Source: Hellea sp. (GTDB lineage: Bacteria > Pseudomonadota > Alphaproteobacteria > Caulobacterales > Maricaulaceae). From it: 64,000 bases of DNA. The DNA lies in the NCBI GenBank assembly GCA_014238285.1, contig JABABK010000005.1:1-64000 (forward strand), in the 5' to 3' direction. Position 1 is the stretch's first letter, and the number at the start of each line of letters is the position of its first letter. The position numbers were made by a program, and so were the translations under genes. Below are positions 1-10,763 of the stretch, piece after piece. The notes beneath the pieces are model-generated. The model saw nothing but the letters and a program-made list of their open reading frames with translations. It had not been told where the DNA came from and made no database searches.

Positions 1-1015
1 CAACAATTTTATCGTCTTTTTCGGCCGCTTTGATCAGCTGGTCGGCGAAGACCCGCGTATAGCTCGGTGCATTGGCAATAGATTTGCTCTGTTCGCCCGT
101 AACGACGTTAAATTTGGACACGCCGTGATATTTATCCGCAGAGTTTTCAGCAGGTGCATAACCCTTACCCTTTTGCGTGACCACATGGATCAAGACAGGG
201 CCGTTTTTCATATCTTTGACATTTTCAAGAACGGGCAAGAGATGATCTAGATCATGGCCATCAACAGGGCCGACATAGTAAAAACCAAGCTCTTCAAACC
301 AGGTGCCGCCTGTAACCATGCCTCGGCTATATTCTTCGGCCTTTTTGGCGGTTTCAAATACGGGACGCGGCGCGTCTTTGACGATGCTTTTGGCAAATCC
401 GCGCATGGCTTGATAGGAGTGAGATGACACCATTCTGGCAAGTAGCGCGCTCATAGCCCCAACAGGCGGCGCAATAGACATGTCATTATCGTTGAGGATC
501 ACGATCATGCGAGAGTCTGACGCGCCCGCATTATTCATGGCTTCATAGGCCATACCGGCCGTGATCGATCCATCGCCGATAACACTGATAATATGATTGT
601 CACCATCTGATAGGTCGCGCGCCGTGGCAAAGCCTAGGCCAGCCGAGATAGAGGTTGAAGAGTGAGCCGCCCCAAAAGGATCATATTCACTTTCCGCCCG
701 TTTGGTAAAACCGGATAGGCCATTTTCTTTGCGAAGGGTTCTTATACGATCCCGACGTCCGGTGAGAACTTTATGAGGGTAACATTGATGTCCGACATCC
801 CAGATCAGTTTATCGTCCGGTGTGTTAAAAACATGGTGGATCGCAACCGTGAGCTCGACCACGCCAAGACCAGCACCAAGATGCCCGCCCGTAACCGATA
901 CGGCGTCAATAACTTCCGCGCGCAATTCATCGGCGAGCTGTTTTAGCTCGTCCCGGGAAAAGTCCCGCATATCGGCTGGATATTTGACTTTATCCAGTAA
1001 TGGCGTTGTTGTCAT
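1..1015 (-). CDS. dxs: 1-deoxy-D-xylulose-5-phosphate synthase (partial, C-terminus outside window)
   Basis: Own reverse-strand translation [87 protein letters not shown], characteristic of Dxs; not in ORF track because it runs off the window edge. Confidence 0.95.
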   Translation of the reverse strand, partial: MTTTPLLDKVKYPADMRDFSRDELKQLADELRAEVIDAVSVTGGHLGAGLGVVELTVAIHHVFNTPDDKLIWDVGHQCYPHKVLTGRRDRIRTLRKENGLSGFTKRAESEYDPFGAAHSSTSISAGLGFATARDLSDGDNHIISVIGDGSITAGMAYEAMNNAGASDSRMIVILNDNDMSIAPPVGAMSALLARMVSSHSYQAMRGFAKSIVKDAPRPVFETAKKAEEYSRGMVTGGTWFEELGFYYVGPVDGHDLDHLLPVLENVKDMKNGPVLIHVVTQKGKGYAPAENSADKYHGVSKFNVVTGEQSKSIANAPSYTRVFADQLIKAAEKDDKIV

Positions 1016-1063
1016 AGCGCTCTCATGGTCTGCACTTGTTACTCTTAACTTGTGATTTGGGGC

Positions 1064-1951
1064 CTATTGGTCCCGAACAAGTATATAGTCAACCGTATCA
1101 ACCAGTATTTGGGCCTTTTGTCCGAAAGGTTCAAGGCGGCCTTTTGCCCTAGTTGCAAGATTTCGAGCCTTTTCTTTCGCGCCCTCAAGGCCAAGGATTG
1201 ACACAAATGTGGCCTTTCCAAGGTTTTCGTCCTTTTTAACCGCTTTACCGACACGCTTTGCGTCGCCTTCAACATCAAGAATATCATCAGTAATTTGGAA
1301 AATCAGACCTAAATCATCCGCATATGCCAATAGATTTTCTGTCTGATCAGCATTTGCGCTGCCAAGAATAGACCCAGCCTCAACTGCATACCTTATCAGC
1401 GCGCCAGTTTTCAGGCTTTGGAGTTGCGATATCAATTCTTCAGTTCGAGAGGCTTCATCTGCCATTATATCGATAACCTGCCCACCTATCATGCCTTGTG
1501 TCCCGGCCGCCTTAGCCAAGCTTTGTATGAGCTTAACCCTTACGTCAGCCGAAACGTCTAATCCGCTCATAATCTCGAAAGCTTGGGTTAACAGTCCATC
1601 CCCAGCCAGCACAGCGATAGCTTCATCATAGGCGATATGAACGGTTGGTTTTCCGCGTCTTAAATTATCATCATCCATACAAGGCAAATCATCGTGGATG
1701 AGCGAATAGACATGGACGCATTCCAGCGCGCTAGCGGCGCCCCAAACTGCGTCATCATCCCTGCCAAATAGTTCTGCCGTCTCCGCCAATAGAAATGGCC
1801 TTATTCGCTTACCACCGCCCAGCGCGGCATAGCGCATGGCATCCATAATGACCGCTTGGTGGCCTTCAGGTTTTGGTAACCACTGATCAAGCGCCTGTTC
1901 AGTGTTAGACTGCGCCTCAGTAAGTTTATCTTTGAAAATAGAAAATTTCAC
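1064..1951 (-). CDS. ispA: Polyprenyl synthetase (farnesyl diphosphate synthase)
   Basis: DDLPCMDDDNLRRGKPTVH and QITDDILDVEGD aspartate-rich motifs; adjacent to dxs and xseB. Confidence 0.93.
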   Translation of the reverse strand: MKFSIFKDKLTEAQSNTEQALDQWLPKPEGHQAVIMDAMRYAALGGGKRIRPFLLAETAELFGRDDDAVWGAASALECVHVYSLIHDDLPCMDDDNLRRGKPTVHIAYDEAIAVLAGDGLLTQAFEIMSGLDVSADVRVKLIQSLAKAAGTQGMIGGQVIDIMADEASRTEELISQLQSLKTGALIRYAVEAGSILGSANADQTENLLAYADDLGLIFQITDDILDVEGDAKRVGKAVKKDENLGKATFVSILGLEGAKEKARNLATRAKGRLEPFGQKAQILVDTVDYILVRDQ

Positions 1952-1963
1952 GAGATGAGTACG

Positions 1964-2200
1964 CTAACTATCAAAAGCTTCCGTACTCGCCTGTCCCTGC
2001 CCGTCTAGGACAATTTTTTCGACTTTGAGCTGGGCGTTTTTGAGTTTGGTTTCACAGTGGGCTTTGAGCTGTGCGCCGCGCTGATAAATATTGATGCTTT
2101 CTTCAAGAGGGGCATCGCCGCGCTCTAGTTTTTCAACAATAGATTCGAGTTCTTGGAGAGCTTCTTCAAAACTCATTTTAGCAATCGCTGTATCACTCAT
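1964..2200 (-). CDS. xseB: Exodeoxyribonuclease VII small subunit
   Basis: [32 protein letters not shown] signature; 78 aa. Confidence 0.93.
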   Translation of the reverse strand: MSDTAIAKMSFEEALQELESIVEKLERGDAPLEESINIYQRGAQLKAHCETKLKNAQLKVEKIVLDGQGQASTEAFDS

Positions 2201-2209
2201 TTTACTCTC

Positions 2210-2794
2210 TTATGTTTTAACTTTAGCATCGCGTTCTAACCGTCTATGGCTCCAATGCAAATCACCATTTTGACTCACGCATTTCCAGCCCTGTTCCATC
2301 AACGACCCTTTAAGCATCCGGTTATACCAACCATGAGCCGTCACCAACACCATTTTTCCGCCCGATGCATGATCCGCCAATTTTTCGGCCATTTTATTGG
2401 CGCGTATTCTGGCGTCTTTATGACTTTCCATACCATCGGACCACCCAACATACCAAGCAATCCGAGAAAATGTCCCCCAGGTTTTAGGTCGCAGCTTAAT
2501 CGGCCCTAAATGCGGCGATGGTAAAGCTGCCTCAATCAAGTTTTCATCAATTAAGTCTGGCGCCTTGCCACGTAATAATTCAGCTGTTTCTACGGCCCTG
2601 CGTAATGGGCTGGAAATCAAAAGATCGGCCTGCTTGGCTAACGCCCGAAGTTTAGCGGGATTTTTTTGCTTTGAGCCCAGACCGCCGGCATCATATTTCT
2701 GCCACCACTCGCGATAGCCCTGCCAAGTCAACCGCACTTTTCGAGAGAGCGCAGGTTTTCCGTGACGGACAATTATGATGACGTCCTTTTCCAT
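2210..2794 (-). CDS. Histidine phosphatase (phosphoglycerate mutase-like) family protein
   Basis: IIVRHGKPA near N-terminus, SSPLRRAVETAELL, VTAHGWYNR. Confidence 0.8.
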   Translation of the reverse strand: MEKDVIIIVRHGKPALSRKVRLTWQGYREWWQKYDAGGLGSKQKNPAKLRALAKQADLLISSPLRRAVETAELLRGKAPDLIDENLIEAALPSPHLGPIKLRPKTWGTFSRIAWYVGWSDGMESHKDARIRANKMAEKLADHASGGKMVLVTAHGWYNRMLKGSLMEQGWKCVSQNGDLHWSHRRLERDAKVKT

Positions 2795-2834
2795 AGGTGG
2801 CGATTTGGTCTTATTTTAAGGGTTTGTCTAGTCT

Positions 2835-3656
2835 TTAGAGGGGTTTCAGGAAGCGGCGTCCAGGACAATAGAAGCCTTCTTCTTTCTTACAACGCTTTAG
2901 TGAGAACATAATAAGGTCAGCTCTACCTATCAAATGATCAAGGGGCACAAAACCCGGTCCGGTGCCTGGGATATGAGCGCCCGCAGGGGCACGGCTATCG
3001 ACGGAATTGTCCCGGTTATCGCCCATGAAGAAGACCATGCCATCGGGCACGGTAAACTCGCCTGCATTATCTAGATTGCGCCTATCGCTAACTTCGTAAA
3101 TCGTGTGGGGTTCTTTCTCATCTGGAAATTGCTCCGCATAGGACAGTACTCTAGTACGTGCCTTATGACGGTGATCCCGATAGGTCAGCATTTCAATTTG
3201 ATCTCGTTCGATCAGCTCACCATTTAAATAAACACGCCCAGCAGCAACTCTGATATGATCACCCGGCAAGCCTACAAGGCGCTTGATCATCACCATATCC
3301 GTATATTGATTGCGAAAGACTATCACATCTCCGCGGACAGGTAGTTTTGAGAATATCTTACCCTCTTTCGGCAGAAACGGTAATTTATGCAGATTAAGCG
3401 GGAAGGAATGGCGTGAATACCCATAAGCGAATTTTGAAACATAAAGATGATCACCGACCTCAAGGGTTGGCTGCATACTTTCGCTCGGGATTTTATAATT
3501 TCCAAAGATGGTTGTCCAAAACACCAATAAGAAAGCAAATAGTCCGAGGAAAAACTTTAGTTCACTTATAGCCTTTTGACCAAAAGTTCGGTCATCTTGG
3601 GGTTTCTCGACCTGTTCTTTGATCTCTGCTGTAGCATTGTCTTGTGTCATGATCAT
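2835..3656 (-). CDS. lepB: Signal peptidase I
   Basis: IPSESMQPTLEVGDHLYVSKFAYGYS, KRLVGLPGDHI, MGDNRDNSVDSR motifs. Confidence 0.95.
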   Translation of the reverse strand: MIMTQDNATAEIKEQVEKPQDDRTFGQKAISELKFFLGLFAFLLVFWTTIFGNYKIPSESMQPTLEVGDHLYVSKFAYGYSRHSFPLNLHKLPFLPKEGKIFSKLPVRGDVIVFRNQYTDMVMIKRLVGLPGDHIRVAAGRVYLNGELIERDQIEMLTYRDHRHKARTRVLSYAEQFPDEKEPHTIYEVSDRRNLDNAGEFTVPDGMVFFMGDNRDNSVDSRAPAGAHIPGTGPGFVPLDHLIGRADLIMFSLKRCKKEEGFYCPGRRFLKPL

Positions 3657-3807
3657 TTGGTCTCTTTGCGCAGCTTCATGCCTAATTCAAGTTAGTAATT
3701 CGTCATGTTTTGCGTAGGAATCTTACAATCAACCCCTTATAGGCATGACATGCGAGACGCAATGGCATTTAAGGTCACAAAACAGAGAGCCCAGAAGTGA
3801 GTAAAGC

Positions 3808-4749
3808 GTGACGAGAGTACTGAAATCTAGCGCTGATAGTTTCAAACGCGCTGTCGATATTCTACGCGCAGGCGGCTTGGTCGCTTTGCCGACAGAAACC
3901 GTCTATGGCCTAGCCGCAGACGCCGCCAATGATGATGCCGTGAAGAAAATATACGCAGCCAAAGGACGACCGACTCACAACCCACTCATCGCGCATATTT
4001 TTGACCCAAAGGACGCGGAAAAATTTGTAGACATTAGCCCGTTAGCGCAGCAGTTGATGGACGTATTTTGGCCTGGACCACTGACATTAGTGTTGCCCAA
4101 AACATCCGAAGACATCAGTCTGGCCGCAGGGGCTGGACTCGATACATTGGCCGTTCGCTGCCCAAAAGCAAAATGGGCCAAAGCATTTTTAAAACTCGGC
4201 TTTCGTGGCCCTATTGTTATGCCAAGCGCGAACCGCTCTGGTCATGTCAGCCCAACTACCGCTCAGCATGTTCTAGATGATCTTGGCAAGACAATCGATA
4301 TGATCATAGATGATGGCGAGTGCCCTAACGGAATAGAATCTACTGTGCTAAAAATCGAAGGGGATAAAGCCATCTTGCTACGCCCTGGCGCTATCCCTAC
4401 CGAAGACTTCATCCCTTATATTTCGGACCTAAGGCTCGCGAAAACAACAGCTCAGCCGAGCGCACCCGGAATGCTCCAAAGCCATTATTCCCCCAATGCT
4501 AGCGTTCGGTTAAACGCTCTAGAAAAACGCCCCTATGAATCTTATCTCGCTTTTGGTCCAACAGACGTTAAATCCGATTTCAACTTATCTCTCAAAGGTG
4601 ATCTGGCAGAAGCAGCCCGAAACTTGTATAGCGCCCTAAGAGCACTCGACACTGTCGATACCATAGCCATCGCGCCTATACCCAGAACGGGTCTTGGCGC
4701 AGCTATAAATGATCGGCTCAAGCGCGCCGCCGCCGATAAGGGAACATAA
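3808..4749 (+). CDS. Threonylcarbamoyl-AMP synthase (Sua5/YrdC/YwlC family)
   Basis: GGLVALPTETVYGLAADA, KGRPTHNPLIAH, MPSANRSG; C-terminal Sua5-type extension. Confidence 0.92.
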   Translation: MTRVLKSSADSFKRAVDILRAGGLVALPTETVYGLAADAANDDAVKKIYAAKGRPTHNPLIAHIFDPKDAEKFVDISPLAQQLMDVFWPGPLTLVLPKTSEDISLAAGAGLDTLAVRCPKAKWAKAFLKLGFRGPIVMPSANRSGHVSPTTAQHVLDDLGKTIDMIIDDGECPNGIESTVLKIEGDKAILLRPGAIPTEDFIPYISDLRLAKTTAQPSAPGMLQSHYSPNASVRLNALEKRPYESYLAFGPTDVKSDFNLSLKGDLAEAARNLYSALRALDTVDTIAIAPIPRTGLGAAINDRLKRAAADKGT

Positions 4750-6134
4750 TGCCGGGACTAGACACATTAAAATCAACCTTGCCCCGTAACAGCTGGACCG
4801 AAGACCAAGACATCATTGCGCCTTGGCTAACAGAATGGCGGGATAAACATTTTGGCAAAACGCCTCTTATGGTTATGCCTTCATCAACGAATGAGACAGC
4901 AACGATCGTCAATATTTGCCGTACGCACGGCCTAAAGATAGTCCCTCAAGGCGGTAATACGGGTCTTGTTGGTGGACAAACGCCGCAAGGTGAAATTCTA
5001 TTATCCACACGGCGAATGAATAATATTCGTTCCGTGAACAAAGTCACCAATGCCCTCATCGTCGAAGCGGGCGCAACACTTCAAAACGTGCAAGAAGCTG
5101 CCGCTGCAGCTGACCGCAAATTCCCATTATCGCTCGCCTCCGAAGGTAGCTGCACCATAGGCGGTAATCTGTCCACCAATGCAGGCGGGGTTCATGTGGT
5201 CAAATATGGCACTACCAAAGATCTCGTTTTTGGCGTTGAAGCTGTCTTGCCCAGCGGGGAAATTTACAATGGCCTGACCGACCTACGTAAAGATAATACG
5301 GGCTATGATTTGTCGAGGTTATTTCTAGGCGCCGAAGGTACACTCGGCATTATCACTGCGGCAAGCCTGAAACTATTCCCGCAGCCAGGGCATGTACAAC
5401 GGGCTATGGTCGGCCTTAAATCTGCCGCCGATGCCGTGCGCCTTTTAGATCATTGCCGCCAAGGAAATCACCTCACTATGTTTGAAGTCATGCCCCATAT
5501 TGGGCTTGATTTAGTGCTCAAACATATATCGGGACAACGCCGTCCGTTTGCTTCCCCTCATACTTGGTACGCCCTGATCGATTGGGAGTGCGAAAGCGAG
5601 AGCAATGGCTTAGCATTAGCCGAACAAAAGCTCGGATCAGCTCTAGAAAATGATCTCATACAAGACGCAGTTATTGCGCAGTCTGACGGTCAAGCCGCAG
5701 CGCTCTTATCCTTACGCGAAAACATGTCCGCCGCGCAAAAACATAATGGCGCATCCATCAAACAAGATATCACCATACCGATTGATAAAATCGCTAGTTT
5801 CATAGAACGTGCTGATACGGCTGTATTCAAAATTGTACCAAATTGCCGCCCTGTGGCTTTTGGGCATTTCGGCGATGGCAATATCCACTACAATATTGCT
5901 CAGCCCGAAAATTCCGCCCGCGAAGAATTTTTGGCCCGTTGGAACGACGTTTCTGAAACTGTTTTTGATATCGTTGATAGTCTAGGGGGCTCTATATCTG
6001 CCGAGCATGGCATCGGCATTATGAAGCGCGAGACTTTAGCAAAAAGAGCTGATCCAGCGAAAATGGCATTATTGCGAGCTGTCAAAAACGCGATTGATCC
6101 AGATAATATGATGAATCCACGGGTTATGGTTTAA
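4749..6134 (+). CDS. FAD-binding oxidoreductase (D-lactate / D-2-hydroxyglutarate dehydrogenase-like)
   Basis: VPQGGNTGLVGGQTP, GSCTIGGNLSTNAGGVHVVKYG, FGHFGDGNIHYN, SAEHGIG; ATG overlaps the preceding stop. Confidence 0.9.
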   Translation: MPGLDTLKSTLPRNSWTEDQDIIAPWLTEWRDKHFGKTPLMVMPSSTNETATIVNICRTHGLKIVPQGGNTGLVGGQTPQGEILLSTRRMNNIRSVNKVTNALIVEAGATLQNVQEAAAAADRKFPLSLASEGSCTIGGNLSTNAGGVHVVKYGTTKDLVFGVEAVLPSGEIYNGLTDLRKDNTGYDLSRLFLGAEGTLGIITAASLKLFPQPGHVQRAMVGLKSAADAVRLLDHCRQGNHLTMFEVMPHIGLDLVLKHISGQRRPFASPHTWYALIDWECESESNGLALAEQKLGSALENDLIQDAVIAQSDGQAAALLSLRENMSAAQKHNGASIKQDITIPIDKIASFIERADTAVFKIVPNCRPVAFGHFGDGNIHYNIAQPENSAREEFLARWNDVSETVFDIVDSLGGSISAEHGIGIMKRETLAKRADPAKMALLRAVKNAIDPDNMMNPRVMV

Positions 6135-6135
6135 G

Positions 6136-6870
6136 CTATTTACCGGTCTTCTTACGCTTCCCAATAATAGATCGCTTAAGTGTCAAAGCTATAATTATCC
6201 CCATAATAACCATCCAAATAACAGCCCATATTTTCGGCGTCCCGCCATATTGATTTGCTAAATTATGGGCATCCGATATCCCAACGCTTCGCCCTAAAAA
6301 AATTCCTGTGTAAACCGCGAAGAGCGCACTGAACATTGTTGTCATTCCAACAATACGCAACAAAATATCACACACATAATTAGGTGCGAACTTACCAAGT
6401 AACAGCATGGTAGCGCCGCATCCAATTCCAAACATCAACGCGAATTTTTCCGCTGAAAAATATATGGATATGACGATCAAAGTTGCCCCAAGGGTAGCTA
6501 TTATCCATCTATCCCAGTCCGAACGCGCAGCAATTAGGTAAATAACACTTCCCCATAAACACGACCCTAAATATCCTGCATTGCTCACCAAAAAACTATT
6601 ACCACCATATCGCTTCACATGCCCCGAGATATTAGGTTCAACGGCAAATTCTGCAATCCGGCCACCCGTAAAAACAGTTGCAATAGCGTGAGAGGCTTCA
6701 TGGAAAAATACGGTCAATATTCGAAGGGGGTAAAGAATGGGACCATACCAGAAAAAATAAATCGGGACCATAATGATCGCGAGCAAGCCTAATTGCCGAA
6801 GCGGTTCGTTTTGCTTGAGTTTTTCAAGATTTGAGCTCATTGGCACAGGATAGAATAGGTTCGTATTCAA
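6136..6870 (-). CDS. M50-like membrane metalloprotease family protein
   Basis: FFHEASHAIATVFTGG (HExxH-like HEASH) with multiple hydrophobic segments. Confidence 0.75.
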   Translation of the reverse strand: MNTNLFYPVPMSSNLEKLKQNEPLRQLGLLAIIMVPIYFFWYGPILYPLRILTVFFHEASHAIATVFTGGRIAEFAVEPNISGHVKRYGGNSFLVSNAGYLGSCLWGSVIYLIAARSDWDRWIIATLGATLIVISIYFSAEKFALMFGIGCGATMLLLGKFAPNYVCDILLRIVGMTTMFSALFAVYTGIFLGRSVGISDAHNLANQYGGTPKIWAVIWMVIMGIIIALTLKRSIIGKRKKTGK

Positions 6871-7031
6871 TCAAGGGTTACTTGCTATTTATTCATACCT
6901 ACAATTCGTCCGGCATTTCTTACCCTACCTCTTTTTCTAGTGATGTACTTTGACATCGTCGCGACTCAGTTCTACTATACCTTCGTACCCACGCGTACAG
7001 ACACTCACGTCGACGTTAGGAGGAAACAGAT

Positions 7032-7820
7032 ATGTTGACACTATTATCCCCTGCCAAAAAACTAAATTTTGATCCTGCGAATACCTTGCTGGACGAAACG
7101 CTGCCATTATTAATCAGCGACACAAAAGAACTGGCGAAAGTCGCTAAAAAGCAAAGCGCCGCAGACCTTAAAAAACTCATGCATTTGTCGGACAATCTGG
7201 CCGAACTTAATGCGCAGAGATTCAAATCCTTTAATCTAGACGGCCAAAGCAATAGCGCCAAAGCTGCCGGGCTTGCCTTTGACGGTGATGTCTATTGGGG
7301 CCTTGATGCCAATAGCTGGTCCGATGACATGCTCTCCTACGCCCAAGACCACTTACGCATTTTATCCGGCCTTTACGGCGTGCTTCGCCCCATGGACGCA
7401 ATCCAGCCCTACCGCCTAGAAATGGGAACTAAGCTTGCGACCAAACGCGGGAAGTCTCTCTATGACTTTTGGGGCTCGACCCTAGCCGATACATTAAATG
7501 AGCATACATCAGGCCATACCGATCAAACTATCGTTAATCTGGCTTCAAATGAATATTTCAAAGCCGTTGACCCCAAAGTTCTGGCCAATCCTGTAATTAA
7601 TTTCAAATTTTTAAACATCAAAGAGGGTAAGGCGCGTAACGTTATGTATTACGCCAAATTCGGCCGCGGACTTATGGCTAAATGGGTCATTCAAAACCGT
7701 ATTGAAAAAGCTGATGATCTTAGAGGTTTTAATTTGGAAAATTATAAACTGGATGCGGGATTGTCCGAAGAAGCGACTATGGTGTTTACACGGAAACAAC
7801 CCCCGCCGAAAAAGAAGTAA
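7032..7820 (+). CDS. yaaA: Peroxide stress protein YaaA (UPF0246)
   Basis: MLTLLSPAKKLNFD, LSGLYGVLRPMDAIQPYRLEMG; preceded by AGGAGG ribosome binding site. Confidence 0.95.
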   Translation: MLTLLSPAKKLNFDPANTLLDETLPLLISDTKELAKVAKKQSAADLKKLMHLSDNLAELNAQRFKSFNLDGQSNSAKAAGLAFDGDVYWGLDANSWSDDMLSYAQDHLRILSGLYGVLRPMDAIQPYRLEMGTKLATKRGKSLYDFWGSTLADTLNEHTSGHTDQTIVNLASNEYFKAVDPKVLANPVINFKFLNIKEGKARNVMYYAKFGRGLMAKWVIQNRIEKADDLRGFNLENYKLDAGLSEEATMVFTRKQPPPKKK

Positions 7821-7827
7821 CACTTTC

Positions 7828-7904
7828 TGTCATCCCGGCCTACGAGCCGGGACCTTACATGTTAGCGGTATATATTTAAGGTTCCGCATCAAGTGCGGGA
7901 TGAC
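7828..7904. repeat. Intergenic palindromic repeat, family A
   Basis: TGTCATCCCGGCC...TATATTTAAGGTTCCGCATCAAGTGCGGGATGACA between convergent genes. Confidence 0.85.
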
Positions 7905-7917
7905 AAGTATGGGATAC

Positions 7918-8586
7918 TTACAAAGGCAAAATCAAATCCTCACCTGTCGCCCGACCCGAATTGACTTCATCCGAGACTTCATACCACTTCAAATCATCCG
8001 ATCCGAGTTTGTTGACCAGCAGTCTATCCGGCTTACTATCCCAATCCATCCACTCATCCCAATGTTCTTCAGACAAACGAACGGGCATGCGGTGGTGGAG
8101 ATGTTTCATTTGGCCTGTCGCCGCTGTCGTCAGAATAGTCACCGATAGAAGCGTGATCCCCTCATCCACACGCCATTGATCCCAGAGCCCGGCAAAGGCC
8201 GTAGTCTCTTCAGCTTTTTCACGGATATAATAAGGCCGTTTCGCGCCTTCATAGCGGTCCCATTCATACCACCCATTGACGGGTATCAAGCAGCGGCGAC
8301 GGCGAAAAGGCGTGCGAAAGCTTGGCTTTTCGGATGCCGTCTCGACCCTTGCGTTAAACATAGGTTTGCCCTCTGGCGGCTCTTTTTTCCAGTGCGGATG
8401 AAGGCCCCAACGCATAGGCACGGCTTTCGGCGTTCGCCGGCCATCCAGCGCAATAACCGGAATAACAGTCCCCGGCGCAATATTGTAATTGGGCTGCCAA
8501 TCCCATAGACCATCATTACCGACTTCGGCATGATACCGCGCCGCAATTTCGGCCAGGTTTTTATGAAGGGCATATCGTCCGCACAT
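7918..8586 (-). CDS. SOS response-associated peptidase (YedK/HMCES abasic-site protein)
   Basis: MCGRYA with catalytic Cys2, NARVETASEKPSFR, CLIPVNGWYEW, HHRMPV. Confidence 0.94.
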   Translation of the reverse strand: MCGRYALHKNLAEIAARYHAEVGNDGLWDWQPNYNIAPGTVIPVIALDGRRTPKAVPMRWGLHPHWKKEPPEGKPMFNARVETASEKPSFRTPFRRRRCLIPVNGWYEWDRYEGAKRPYYIREKAEETTAFAGLWDQWRVDEGITLLSVTILTTAATGQMKHLHHRMPVRLSEEHWDEWMDWDSKPDRLLVNKLGSDDLKWYEVSDEVNSGRATGEDLILPL

Positions 8587-8602
8587 GTGTTAGATGTAGG
8601 TT

Positions 8603-9028
8603 ATGAGCCACCAAAATAAAAGCCCTATAGACTGTGTTGGGATCGTCTGTTTTCGCGGCGCCGAAGTTCTTCTTATCCAGCGAGGAAAAGAGCCGCGTAT
8701 TGGGGAGTGGTCTATCCCAGGCGGGCGTATAGAGCCAGGTGAAAGTGAAGTGGAAGCCGCCTCCCGAGAGCTTGTTGAAGAAACGCAAATAAAAGCGTCA
8801 ATCCTCTATAAAGTCGAAACCGTTGAAGCGACCTTTGATGATGTGCCCTATAAGCTTCATGACTACGCTGCAATATGGCAAGACAAAGAGCCGCGCGCTG
8901 GTGATGATGCTATGCACGCGGAATTCGTCCCGATGGATAAAGTCGCTAAGCTTGGCATGTGGTCAGAGACCGTGCGGATCATTGAAAAAGCCCATCAAAT
9001 TTTGACTGAAAAAGGTCATTTCAAATAG
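8603..9028 (+). CDS. NUDIX hydrolase
   Basis: GRIEPGESEVEAASRELVEETQI Nudix box. Confidence 0.9.
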   Translation: MSHQNKSPIDCVGIVCFRGAEVLLIQRGKEPRIGEWSIPGGRIEPGESEVEAASRELVEETQIKASILYKVETVEATFDDVPYKLHDYAAIWQDKEPRAGDDAMHAEFVPMDKVAKLGMWSETVRIIEKAHQILTEKGHFK

Positions 9029-9052
9029 CCAAGTAATGACTATACTACCCCT

Positions 9053-9481
9053 ATGTTCAGAACCAGCCTCATCATTTTGACTGCTTTAATGCCTGTACTG
9101 GCGTTTGCTCAGTCAACGGATGGTAATACCCAAAAGGCCCGTGAAGAAGCGGAGCTACGGGTAGAGTCTGAAATGGTTCAAATGAATTCCATCGTTGAGG
9201 CCATGGCGAAAAACCTCGGACAACTGCATTTTCTGCGCACGCTGTGCTTTGGCAATTCAGATCAAAAATGGCGCGCCTATGCCAGCCAAATGATGGATAT
9301 AGAAGCCGATGGTGATAGTCTTCGTAAGAAAAACTTGATCCAGGCCTTTAATACGGGGTTTTATCTTGAAAAAGATCGCCATGAAGGATGTAGCGAATCC
9401 GTCTCGCTCGATGTCGCCGCGCTGGCTGAAAATGGCCGCACCCTCGCCAATATGCTCGGCGACGCCTATAGAGAGGAATAA
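9053..9481 (+). CDS. TIGR02301-like small exported protein
   Basis: Signal peptide, then LGQLHFLRTLCFGNSDQKWRAYASQMMDIEA, resembling the alphaproteobacterial TIGR02301 family. Confidence 0.7.
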   Translation: MFRTSLIILTALMPVLAFAQSTDGNTQKAREEAELRVESEMVQMNSIVEAMAKNLGQLHFLRTLCFGNSDQKWRAYASQMMDIEADGDSLRKKNLIQAFNTGFYLEKDRHEGCSESVSLDVAALAENGRTLANMLGDAYREE

Positions 9482-9484
9482 CTG

Positions 9485-9901
9485 ATGTTATTAGCCTTAA
9501 GACTTATCCCCCTTGGCATTGCAGCCCTCGTTCTGGTTGCTTGCGCTAAAACCGTAAAATCTCAAACCGGCGAAACCACATTAACAAACCTCGCGGGCTC
9601 CGAATGGGGCATCCAAGGTCAAGATGAACCATTCGTACAATTCGGCGCAGGCGGAGAAATCAACGGTTCAGGTGGCTGCAATAATTTTTTCGGAACTTAT
9701 GAGCTCAACGGTGAGCGTCTTATCATCGGACCACTAGCCAGCACCAAGAAAGCCTGTATGGGCCCCAAGATGGATCAAGAATATAAATTTTTAGACGCTC
9801 TAAAAAATGCCCACCATGTACAGGCCACACATAAAGCCATGGTCGTCTATGCTGAAAATGGCGATACACTGTTGGAGCTTATTCGCCGTGATTGGGATTA
9901 G
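9485..9901 (+). CDS. META domain-containing lipoprotein
   Basis: Lipobox-like LVACA; GSGGCNNFFGTYELNGERLIIGPLASTKKACMG typical of META/HslJ. Confidence 0.85.
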   Translation: MLLALRLIPLGIAALVLVACAKTVKSQTGETTLTNLAGSEWGIQGQDEPFVQFGAGGEINGSGGCNNFFGTYELNGERLIIGPLASTKKACMGPKMDQEYKFLDALKNAHHVQATHKAMVVYAENGDTLLELIRRDWD

Positions 9902-10763
9902 GCACGCGTCCCTCGATTAAATCCCTGTGCTTAGTCAGCGCCGCGCTTAAAAACTTCATGAGTTTTTGAATAGCCGGAACCTTACGAAGGTCCGGATGAG
10001 TAAGCACCCAAAAATCTTCCCAGCGAAAAGGCAGAACCCCTTCAAGCCGTATTAAATTGGGAACTGGGTCAGCCATGAAACAGGCCCCGCAATTCAACCC
10101 CAAACCCTCCGCCGCCAAGTTGTGACGCGTAACAATATCATTGGCCTTTATTCCTATGGGCGCATCAGGGTATGGGGAGCTCAATAACCATTGGGGCTTC
10201 TCGCCCTCATAGTCACGGTAAATCCAGCTATAGTCTTCAGGGTCGGTTTTCTTTAAGTATTCGGCTTGGCCATAGAGACATAAAAAATACGGAAACAGAC
10301 GTCGCCCAACCAAGTGATCCGGCGGATTATCGGTCCCCCTAACGACCACGTCCGCTTCTGATCGATCTAGATCTACGCGGCTAAATGTCGAATCAAGGCT
10401 CAACTCGATATCAGGGTTTCCGATAACAAAGTTTTTAAGGTCGTCCACAATCAGAGAACAAACAGACGGCGGAATGGATAGCCTGATTTTATATCTCTCA
10501 GGGTTACTATGAGCTTTAGAACGGCGATCCGCTGTAAAGCCGATCATTTCCATTTGCCTCGCAGCATCTAGTAATTCTTGGCCTGCGGGCGTTAATCCAA
10601 TTCCGTCAGCTGTCTTTTCAAAAACCGTATCATCCAAATACTGCCGTAGTTTAGACAACCGCCGAGAAATGGTTGAGTGATCTACCCCCATTTGCTTCGC
10701 CGCAGCCCGTATGGATCCGGCTCGATGAATTTCCAAAATAAGTCTGTAGTTATCCCAATCCAT
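9879..10763 (-). CDS. LysR family transcriptional regulator
   Basis: MDWDNYRLILEIHRAGSIRAAAKQMGVDHSTISRRLSKLRQYL HTH; start chosen at MDWDNY rather than the longer ORF start at 10805. Confidence 0.88.
   Translation of the reverse strand: MDWDNYRLILEIHRAGSIRAAAKQMGVDHSTISRRLSKLRQYLDDTVFEKTADGIGLTPAGQELLDAARQMEMIGFTADRRSKAHSNPERYKIRLSIPPSVCSLIVDDLKNFVIGNPDIELSLDSTFSRVDLDRSEADVVVRGTDNPPDHLVGRRLFPYFLCLYGQAEYLKKTDPEDYSWIYRDYEGEKPQWLLSSPYPDAPIGIKANDIVTRHNLAAEGLGLNCGACFMADPVPNLIRLEGVLPFRWEDFWVLTHPDLRKVPAIQKLMKFLSAALTKHRDLIEGRVPNPNHGE

Noticed and set aside
7702-8148. 148-aa plus-strand ORF overlapping yaaA and the HMCES gene
   Set aside because: Spans repeat DNA and overlaps two well supported genes in other frames
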